Under the pieces are notes generated by a model that was given only the letters and a program-made list of their open reading frames with translations, had not been told where the DNA came from and did no database searches. 64,000 nucleotides of DNA. Source: Streptomyces sp. NBC_00483 (GTDB lineage Bacteria; Actinomycetota; Actinomycetes; Streptomycetales; Streptomycetaceae). Position 1 is the first letter of the stretch. Every line of letters starts with the position of its first letter. The position numbers and the translations under genes are program-made. This document shows positions 58,183-64,000 of this stretch, piece by piece. The stretch lies in NCBI RefSeq assembly GCF_036013745.1, contig NZ_CP107880.1, positions 2,108,001 to 2,172,000 on the forward strand. Reading direction: 5' to 3'.

Positions 58183-59085
58183 TCACACCCGCCGCTGCAC
58201 CTCACGCACAACCTGTTCGCACAGCTCATGCGTGGCCAGCGCGTCCCGCGCGCTCAGCACCTTGCCCGCCCGCACCGCGTCGAGGAACGCGAGCACGGCC
58301 TGCTCGATGCCGCGCTGGCGGGCGACCGGCACCCAGTCGCCGCGACGGCGGACCGAGGGCTGGCCCTTGTGGTCGACGACGTCGGAGAGGTTGTTGACCT
58401 GCCGCTTGGAGTCCTGCCCCGACACCTCGAGGATCTCCTCGGTGGAGCCGCTCAGCCGGTTCATGACGCCGAGCGCGGTGAAACCGTCGCCCGCGAGCTG
58501 GAGCACCACGTGTTCAAGGAGGCCGCCCTCGACTCGGGCGCGCACGCTCACGTCCTCGACCGGGCCGGGCACGAGGAAGCGCAGCGTGTCGACGACGTGG
58601 ATGAAGTCGTCGAGGACCATCGCGCGCGGCTCCTCGGGGAGCCCGACGCGGTTCTTCTGCATCAGGATCAGCTCGCGCGGGTGCTCGACGCACTGCGCGT
58701 ACCCGGGCGCGTAGCGGCGGTTGAAGCCGACGGCCAGGCTCACGCCGCGCTCCTCGGCGAGCCGGACGAGCCGCTCGGACTCGGCGAGTTCGTAGGCGAG
58801 CGGCTTGTCGACGTACGTCGGAACGCCCGCCTCCAGGAGCCGCGTGACGATCTCCGGGTGGGCGGCGGTGGGCGCGTGCACGAAGGCCGCGTCGAGGCCC
58901 TGCGCGAGGAGCGAGTCGAGGTCGGCGTGGCGCTGCGACGCGGGCACGCGGAGCTGGTCCGCGACCTCGGTCAGGGTCGCGGGCGTCCGCGTCTGCAGGT
59001 GCAGTTCGAGCGCGGGCCGCGCTCCGAGCACCGGCAGGTACGCCTTCTTGGCGATGTCGCCGAGTCCGATGACGCCGACTTTCAC
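58183..59085 (-). CDS. Gfo/Idh/MocA-family oxidoreductase
   Basis: 300 residues from GTG 59085, which overlaps the monooxygenase stop as GTGA. NAD-binding VKVGVIGLGDIAKKAYLPVL, then DKPLAYELAESERLVRLAEERG (Lys-Pro of the family EKP motif, here DKP) and FNRRYAPGY. Oxidises or reduces a sugar or inositol-type substrate. Coupled to the FAD monooxygenase, so the two probably act in one pathway under the TetR regulator. Confidence 0.88.
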   Translation of the reverse strand: MKVGVIGLGDIAKKAYLPVLGARPALELHLQTRTPATLTEVADQLRVPASQRHADLDSLLAQGLDAAFVHAPTAAHPEIVTRLLEAGVPTYVDKPLAYELAESERLVRLAEERGVSLAVGFNRRYAPGYAQCVEHPRELILMQKNRVGLPEEPRAMVLDDFIHVVDTLRFLVPGPVEDVSVRARVEGGLLEHVVLQLAGDGFTALGVMNRLSGSTEEILEVSGQDSKRQVNNLSDVVDHKGQPSVRRRGDWVPVARQRGIEQAVLAFLDAVRAGKVLSARDALATHELCEQVVREVQRRV

Positions 59086-60341
59086 GTCTGAGTGCTCCTG
59101 TCCTGCGATGGCCGGGCCGTGCCGGCCCGCGCTTGCGTCCGGGCAGCATACGGGGCGGCGTACGGCTCGCGCTGAGGCGGGCGCCAGTCCGCGATGCCGT
59201 CCATGCCGCGCAGCAGGAAGGCCGGACCGAGCGCGCCGACGGCGCGGATCGCCGTGTTGCGCAGGGCGATCAGGGGCCGGTTCGCGGTGAGGTTGACGCG
59301 GCTGACGGTCATGGCCTTGCGCGCGATCGCCGTCGTACGGGGCAGCCGTGCGGCCGTGTAACCGGGCAGGTCGAGCGGGGCGTCAGGGGCGGCATGGTGG
59401 GCGAGGACGACCGCGTCCTCGATGGCCTGGTTGCCGCCCTGGCCGAGGGTCGGCGCCATGGCGTGCGCGGCGTCGCCGAGCAGGACGACGCGTCCGCGGT
59501 GGAAGGCGGGCAACGGCTCGGCGATCTGGTGCACGTCGTGGCGAAGGACCTGATCCGGCTCTACGGCGTCAAGGATCGCGGGAATCGGGTCGTGCCAACT
59601 CCCGTACAGACGACGGAGTTCCGCCCTCTCGTCGCCACCCGGCGCCCGCTGCCCGGCCGGGGCCATGGCCGCCGCGTACGCGTAGACGGTGCCGTCGGCG
59701 AAGGGGTGGGTGCCCCAGATCATGCCGGGGCCCCAGGTCTCGTGCTGGGTGAAGGGGCGGCCGAGCGGCGGCACGAGCACGCGCCAGGTGGTGAAGCCGG
59801 TGTACTCGGTGCCGGGGTGCTCGGGGAAGAGCGCGCCGCGCACGGCGGAGTTGATGCCGTCGGCGCCGACGACGAGCTCCGCCTCCAGGTCGCCTTCGGG
59901 TGTGCCGACGCGCGCGGGGCGGGCCGGGTCGTCCGGGTCACCGGGATCGAGGAGCCGCGCGTCGGACGCGGTGCGCACAGCATCGGCGGGCAGCCGGCCC
60001 GCCAACTTGTCGACCAGGGTCGCCCGGTGCAGCAGCACGATGGACCCACCGAACCGCTCGGCCGCGAGCTTCGGGTCGGCCCGCGAGAGCCAGCGCCCCT
60101 TCGGCGTGAGCAGCCCACCGTCCCCTTCCCAGGCCTCGAGGGAGCGGATCTCGTCACCGAGCCCGACGACATCGAGGGCGCGCTGCGCGTTGGGCGCCAG
60201 GGATATCCCCGCGCCTACGGGCTTCAGCTCGCCCGCCCGCTCCAGAACGGTGACCTGCCAGCCGCGCAGCTGGAGCGCGAGTCCGGCGGTGAGCCCGCCG
60301 ATCCCGCCTCCGACGACGACGGCACGGGGCTGTCGGGACAT
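59082..60341 (-). CDS. FAD-dependent aromatic-type monooxygenase
   Basis: 419 residues from ATG 60341. GXGXXG motif AVVVGGGIGGLTAGLALQLRG, DG motif VGADGINSAVR and GDAAHAMAPTLGQGGNQAIEDAVVLAHH are all in place: a group A flavoprotein hydroxylase of the salicylate/3-hydroxybenzoate type. Uses NAD(P)H and O2 to hydroxylate an aromatic or related ring. First gene of a two-gene operon, divergent from a TetR gene with two palindromic operators between. Confidence 0.92.
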   Translation of the reverse strand: MSRQPRAVVVGGGIGGLTAGLALQLRGWQVTVLERAGELKPVGAGISLAPNAQRALDVVGLGDEIRSLEAWEGDGGLLTPKGRWLSRADPKLAAERFGGSIVLLHRATLVDKLAGRLPADAVRTASDARLLDPGDPDDPARPARVGTPEGDLEAELVVGADGINSAVRGALFPEHPGTEYTGFTTWRVLVPPLGRPFTQHETWGPGMIWGTHPFADGTVYAYAAAMAPAGQRAPGGDERAELRRLYGSWHDPIPAILDAVEPDQVLRHDVHQIAEPLPAFHRGRVVLLGDAAHAMAPTLGQGGNQAIEDAVVLAHHAAPDAPLDLPGYTAARLPRTTAIARKAMTVSRVNLTANRPLIALRNTAIRAVGALGPAFLLRGMDGIADWRPPQREPYAAPYAARTQARAGTARPSQDRSTQT

Positions 60342-60370
60342 GACGCCTCCTATGTGGAGTACCGAAACGA

Positions 60371-60388
60371 TCACTACACCTGTAGTGA
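60371..60388. promoter_or_regulatory. TetR operator 1
   Basis: TCACTACACCTGTAGTGA has perfect eight-base arms. It lies 30 bp before the monooxygenase start and shares CTACA-N2-TGTAG with the second site. Confidence 0.85.
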
Positions 60389-60403
60389 GTTCGCATCTCG
60401 ACC

Positions 60404-60421
60404 GTACTACAGTTGTAGTGG
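60404..60421. promoter_or_regulatory. TetR operator 2
   Basis: GTACTACAGTTGTAGTGG contains ACTACA-N2-TGTAGT. Its centre is 33 bp, about three helical turns, from that of operator 1, and it is 19 bp before the tetR-type start. Confidence 0.85.
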
Positions 60422-60439
60422 TCGCGGTAGATTGCTCCC

Positions 60440-61051
60440 ATGAACCGCCCCGACACCCCGCACACCGAAGATGCTGCCCCCCTCACCCGGGCCGACCGGA
60501 TCGCCGACGCCGCCCTGACACTGCTCGCGGAGCGCGGCATGCGCGGGCTGACCCACCGCGCGGTCGACGAGACCGCGGGACTGCCCCAGGGCTCGACGTC
60601 GAACCACGCGCGCACCCGGCTCGCCCTCCTGGAAGCGGCGGTGCGGCGGCTCGCGGTGCGCGAGGGGCAGGTGCTCTCGGTCGACGAACTCCCCAACCCC
60701 GCGGGCGGCCTCGCCTCTCTGATCGACGGCATGGCACTCGCCCTGCACCGCTACCTCACCCACCACCCCCAACTACTCGTCTGCCGCTACGAATTGGCGC
60801 TGGAGGCAACCCGCAGGTCCGAGCTACGCACCTTCTTCGACGAAACGGGCCGCCAGTTCCGCGACCCCCTCACCGCACTGCTCCGCGCAGCAGGCTCAAG
60901 CACCCCCGAGCGCCACACCCTGTCCCTGGTCGCCTGGACGGAGGGCATCATGTTCTCGTCCGTGGCCGGCTCATTCCACGCCTCACCCCCCACCCTCCCG
61001 GCCCTCCGCGCGGGCTACACCGAACTCCTCAACGGAATGCTGCCCCAATAG
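60440..61051 (+). CDS. TetR-family repressor
   Basis: 203 residues. N-terminal helix-turn-helix RIADAALTLLAERGMRGLTHRAVDETAGLPQGSTSNHARTRLALLEAAVRRL with the Tyr usual in the recognition helix replaced by His. The C-terminal ligand domain is unassigned. Very likely binds the two CTACA-N2-TGTAG sites immediately upstream and represses both itself and the monooxygenase operon. Confidence 0.9.
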   Translation: MNRPDTPHTEDAAPLTRADRIADAALTLLAERGMRGLTHRAVDETAGLPQGSTSNHARTRLALLEAAVRRLAVREGQVLSVDELPNPAGGLASLIDGMALALHRYLTHHPQLLVCRYELALEATRRSELRTFFDETGRQFRDPLTALLRAAGSSTPERHTLSLVAWTEGIMFSSVAGSFHASPPTLPALRAGYTELLNGMLPQ

Positions 61052-61160
61052 AGCCCCTGCGGCGATTGAGCAGCGGGGCATGGGGCAGAGCCCCAATCTT
61101 TCAAGCCCCGCTTGGCGGACGAGAACCAGCGGGCCCCGGGGCAGCACCCCGCGACGTAGG
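61052..61160. repeat. Intergenic dispersed repeat pair
   Basis: CCCCTGCGGCGATTGAGCAG, then GGGGCATGGGGCAGAGCCCC (near 61074-61093) and CTTGGCGGACGAGAACCAGC followed by GGGCCCCGGGGCAGCACCCC (near 61113-61150). The first stem matches the element at 39690 and the GATTGAGCAG segment recurs on the opposite strand near 35985. Confidence 0.65.
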
Positions 61161-61257
61161 CACCCCTCCCGCCCCACGCGGAGCACCCGTCACTCATGCG
61201 GGGCATCATCCCCCCGTTCCCTCCCCCACCCCCCGGTTCCCGACCAAAGTGGCTCCC

Positions 61258-61740
61258 GTGCCCCGAACGCCCAGCTCAACCACGATCCTGCTGACCGCGG
61301 CCGCCGCCGCCTTCGCAGCCACCGCCTCCGGCTGCGTCAGCGTCCGCGCGACGCCGACCACCCCGAAGACGCACTCCCCCTCGGCCTCCGCCCCGGCGCC
61401 CCGCCCCGAGGGACACGCCGAACACCCGGTCGTCCAGGCGCCCGCGCGCGAGGCCCTGGAGCAGCTAAAACCGACCACCCCGCAGCGCGCCCCGGCGCGG
61501 CGCCCGGAACAGCCTCAGCAAGCCGCCGCCCCCACTCCCCCGCGCACGGCCCCGAAGGCCACCCCGGCCCCACGCCTCACCACCGCCCCCGAACCCCGTA
61601 CCGCCCCCGAGCTCCGGCACGTCAAGAAGGTCCCGAAGGCCCCCGCCCAGACCAACGTCTGCGCCCTCGGTCGTCGGTACGGCGGCTGGGACCCGGACAG
61701 CCCCCAGTCGGTCATCTGCCGCGACACATACGGCGGTTGA
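61258..61740 (+). CDS. Small Pro/Ala-rich lipoprotein
   Basis: 160 residues from GTG 61258 (VPRTPSSTTILL). Signal TTILLTAAAAAFAATASGC gives a lipobox ending in Cys near residue 27. A 90-residue Pro/Ala/Arg linker follows, then a compact C-terminus VCALGRRYGGWDPDSPQSVICRDTYGG with two cysteines likely bridged. This C-terminal module recurs in streptomycete lipoproteins of unknown role (recalled). Surface anchoring by the long linker is inferred. Confidence 0.75.
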   Translation: MPRTPSSTTILLTAAAAAFAATASGCVSVRATPTTPKTHSPSASAPAPRPEGHAEHPVVQAPAREALEQLKPTTPQRAPARRPEQPQQAAAPTPPRTAPKATPAPRLTTAPEPRTAPELRHVKKVPKAPAQTNVCALGRRYGGWDPDSPQSVICRDTYGG

Positions 61741-61779
61741 CCGCGCCTCCGCCTCCGCCGCCGCGGGAACCTCCCCCGC

Positions 61780-62328
61780 CTACGACCCCGTCCGCGGCGG
61801 CCCCAGCGGCTCCCCGCCGGGCCTCCCCTCTCCCGGCTCCCTCGGCCCCGCCCCCATCGTGGCCACCCGCTCCTCGAGCCGGGTGAGGGCGGCGCGGATC
61901 CCGTCCCCGTAACCGTCGTCCCCCAGGGCCCCCTCCGCCGCGCGGGCCCGCGTCAGGTGGCTGCGGGCCGGCCCGGGGCGGTCCAACTTCACGTAGTCCG
62001 CCGCCAGGTTGAGATGCAGCGACGGATAGAACGCGCGCAGCGCCAGGGACGCCTCGTGCTCGGCGAGCCGCTCCTGGGTGAGGGAGTCGGCGGCGGACAG
62101 CGCGCGCAGGTCCCAGGCCAGCTCGTCCGACGGGTCGTCCTGGGTGTCGGCCATGTAGTGCGCGAGCGTGCAGCGGTGCAGCGGGTCGCCGTCCTCCCCG
62201 ATCTCCGCCCACAGGCCGAGGAAGCGCCCCTGCGCCTCCTCGCGGTCGCCGCCGTGGTGCAGCATGACCGCCTGCCCGATGCGGCTCATCATGGCGTCGT
62301 CCGACGCCTGCTCACGCTGCTGTTCCAC
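61780..62328 (-). CDS. TPR-like helical protein of unknown function
   Basis: 182 residues from GTG 62328, five bases after GGAGGAGA. Repeating helices (IGQAVMLHHGGDREEAQGRFLGLWAEIGEDG, LAHYMADTQDDPSDELAWDLRAL, EASLALRAFYPSLHLNLAADYVKL, RSHLTRARAAEGAL) suggest a tetratricopeptide-like solenoid. Reads like a conserved Streptomyces hypothetical. A Gly/Pro/Arg tail follows. Downstream of ung on the same strand with a 117-bp gap. Confidence 0.7.
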   Translation of the reverse strand: MEQQREQASDDAMMSRIGQAVMLHHGGDREEAQGRFLGLWAEIGEDGDPLHRCTLAHYMADTQDDPSDELAWDLRALSAADSLTQERLAEHEASLALRAFYPSLHLNLAADYVKLDRPGPARSHLTRARAAEGALGDDGYGDGIRAALTRLEERVATMGAGPREPGEGRPGGEPLGPPRTGS

Positions 62329-62445
62329 TGTCTCCTCCAAGCCCGGCCGCCCGGCGCGCCCGACCACGATGTCCGATCCGACGACGCTAACCGGCGGCAC
62401 TGACAATCCAGCTCAGGCGCGGCTCCCCGCGAGCCGGGCCCCCGC

Positions 62446-63129
62446 TCAGCCCAGGTCCGGGACACTCCAGTCGATCGGCGTGTGGCCCTGCGCGGCGATC
62501 GCCTCGTTGATCTGCGTGAACGGCTGCGAGCCGAAGAACTTCCGCGCCGACAGCGGCGAGGGGTGCGCGCCCTTCACCACCGCGTGCCGCTCGGTGTCGA
62601 TGAGCGGCAGCTTCTTCTGCGCGTAGTTCCCCCACAGCACGAAGACCGCCGGGTCGGGCCGCTGGACGACGGCGCGGATCACCGCGTCCGTGAACTTCTC
62701 CCAGCCCTTGCCCTTGTGCGAATTGGCCTCGCCGGCCCGCACCGTCAGCACCGCGTTGAGCAGCAGCACGCCCTGCTCGGCCCACGGCATCAGATACCCG
62801 TTGTCCGGGATCGGGGTGCCGAGCTCGGCCTGCATCTCCTTGTAGATGTTGCGCAGCGAGGGCGGCGTCTTCACGCCGGGCCGCACCGAGAAGCACAGGC
62901 CGTGCCCCTGCCCCTCGCCGTGGTACGGGTCCTGGCCGAGGACGAGCACCTTGACCTTGTCGTAGGGCGTCGCGTCGAGCGCGGCGAAGACCTGCTCGCG
63001 CGGCGGGTAGACGGGACCCTTCGCGCGCTCCTCCTCGACGAACTCGGTGAGCTCTTTGAAGTAGGGCTTCTGCAGTTCGTCGCCGAGGACGCCGCGCCAG
63101 GACTCGGGCAGCATCGCGGTGTCGGTCAC
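62446..63129 (-). CDS. ung: Uracil-DNA glycosylase
   Basis: 227 residues from GTG 63129, eight bases after GGAGG. Family 1 UDG: VLVLGQDPYHGEGQGHGLCFSV carries the water-activating Asp; GYLMPWAEQGVLLLNAVLTV and the leucine-loop HPSPLSARKFFGSQPF are intact. Removes uracil from DNA in base-excision repair. Confidence 0.96.
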   Translation of the reverse strand: MTDTAMLPESWRGVLGDELQKPYFKELTEFVEEERAKGPVYPPREQVFAALDATPYDKVKVLVLGQDPYHGEGQGHGLCFSVRPGVKTPPSLRNIYKEMQAELGTPIPDNGYLMPWAEQGVLLLNAVLTVRAGEANSHKGKGWEKFTDAVIRAVVQRPDPAVFVLWGNYAQKKLPLIDTERHAVVKGAHPSPLSARKFFGSQPFTQINEAIAAQGHTPIDWSVPDLG

Positions 63130-63248
63130 GTCAACAACCTCCGGGGTACGGGCACATGCACGCCCGCGCCCCACCGTGCCGGGGACGCGGCCGTATCTAC
63201 ACCCAGAAACCTACCGGCGCCCACTGACAATCGACGCCCGCGCCCGGT

Positions 63249-64000
63249 TCACCAGCTCGTCTTGCGGTGCAGCTCCCACATCATCATGATCGTCGACGGG
63301 TCGAGGGCCCGCTCGCCGCCCGAGATCTCCTCGCTCGACGCGATGAACTGCTTGCCCTGCCACAGCGGTAGCAGCCGCGCGTCCCGCACCATGATGTGCT
63401 GGGCCTGCTCGAACTGCCGCGCCACGACGCCCCGGTCGCTCTGCTTGCGGGACAGCGGAAGCAGCTTGTCGGTGATCTCGGGCGAGACGTACGGCGTGCT
63501 CAGGGCGTTCTTCTCGCCCACGAAGGGCGCGATGAAGTTGTCGGCGTCGGGGAAGTCGGGGAACCAGCCGCGCCCGAACACCGGATACTCGCCCTTCTTG
63601 TAGCCCTGTTCGAACGACTTCCAGGGGCGGCTCTTGAGCGTGACCTTGAAGAGCTTCGACGCCTCCAACTGCCGCTTGATCTCGGCGAACTCGGGCGCGG
63701 TGGCGGAGCCGTAACGGTCGGAGGTGTACCAGAGCGTGAGCGGGACGGGGGCGTTGATGCCCGCCTTGGAGAGGATCCCGGCCGCCTTCTTGGCGCTCGG
63801 GTCGTTGAACTCGTCGAAGTAGTCGGTGGTGTGGCCCGCGAGACCCCTGGGGACCATCGAGTACAGCGGTTCCACGGTGTTCGCGTACACCTTCTCCGCG
63901 ATCGCCCCGCGGTCGACGATCTGGGCCACCGCCCGGCGCACCGCGCTCTTGCCCGCCCACGGGTCCTTGGGGTTGAACACCAGGTAGCTGATCTCCATGC
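63249..64000 (-). CDS. Oligopeptide-type ABC substrate-binding protein, N-terminus cut by window
   Basis: The last 250 residues of a family 5 binding protein. SYLVFNPKDPWAGKSAVRRAVAQIVDRGAIAEKVYANTVEPLYSMVPRGLAG and PVPLTLWYTSDRYGSATAPEFAEIKRQLE are typical of the second lobe of DppA/OppA-like proteins; FGRGWFPDFPDADNFI is a conserved closing segment. The start codon, signal sequence and first lobe lie beyond position 64000. Binds peptides or related solutes for import. Confidence 0.88.
   Translation of the reverse strand, partial: MEISYLVFNPKDPWAGKSAVRRAVAQIVDRGAIAEKVYANTVEPLYSMVPRGLAGHTTDYFDEFNDPSAKKAAGILSKAGINAPVPLTLWYTSDRYGSATAPEFAEIKRQLEASKLFKVTLKSRPWKSFEQGYKKGEYPVFGRGWFPDFPDADNFIAPFVGEKNALSTPYVSPEITDKLLPLSRKQSDRGVVARQFEQAQHIMVRDARLLPLWQGKQFIASSEEISGGERALDPSTIMMMWELHRKTSW

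Overview
The window is about 72% G+C chromosomal DNA from a Streptomyces or close relative. Support for this: GC-rich third codon positions, many GTG starts, repeated GTGA stop/start overlaps, Scr1-type XRE regulators, a divergent third EF-Tu, sugar ABC importers without their own ATPase, and GGGGC-GAA-GCCCC intergenic hairpins. No rRNA, tRNA, CRISPR array or replication origin was found.

Layout. 0-3.1 kb: a YigZ-type protein (cut by the window edge), an APC permease and a CoA-binding protein. 3.08-7.96 kb: a compact island bounded by imperfect direct repeats of the 3' ends of the two flanking genes. It holds a four-gene, GTGA-overlapped small-protein operon (-), a divergent DUF6879/Scr1 pair (+), an IS5-type transposase scrap and a LysR/LysE pair, but no integrase. 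7.9-9.2 kb: a TauD-like dioxygenase preceded by a Cys/Arg-ended short ORF of the kind found as leader peptides in front of actinobacterial sulfur genes.

9.4-24.8 kb: a catecholate siderophore locus. One long minus-strand run encodes an enterobactin-type esterase, a binding lipoprotein, EntA, EntC, EntE, EntB split into isochorismatase and free aryl carrier protein, and a one-module NRPS (C-A-T-TE). The NRPS specificity residues read DVWHFSLVDK, the serine code of EntF. A trailing methyltransferase may be co-transcribed. Divergently run two FecCD permeases and a second esterase. An iron box lies between the two arms. Together these predict synthesis, re-import and hydrolysis of enterobactin (cyclic tri-DHB-serine). 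No MbtH protein, phosphopantetheinyl transferase or siderophore ABC ATPase is present in the window.

24.8-33.5 kb: a sugar-utilisation cassette, probably for beta-1,6-galactan: secreted GH30 with ricin-type CBM, intracellular GH42 beta-galactosidase, binding protein, two permeases and a divergent LacI regulator with two identical operators. 33.5-40.4 kb: YbaK protein, XRE-cupin regulator with EamA exporter, a 1.1-kb gene-free repeat tract, an EntS-like MFS exporter, left-handed beta-helix proteins and a DedA protein. 40.4-50.3 kb: secreted carboxylesterase, thioesterase, two MFS transporters, spermidine-synthase-like protein, EF-Tu3, AlkD-like protein, VTT membrane protein and an ArsR-type regulator. 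50.5-64 kb: housekeeping and accessory genes (UppP, oxidoreductases with linked regulators, Lnt, a TetR-controlled FAD monooxygenase operon, a lipoprotein, Ung) and the end of an oligopeptide-type binding protein running off the window.
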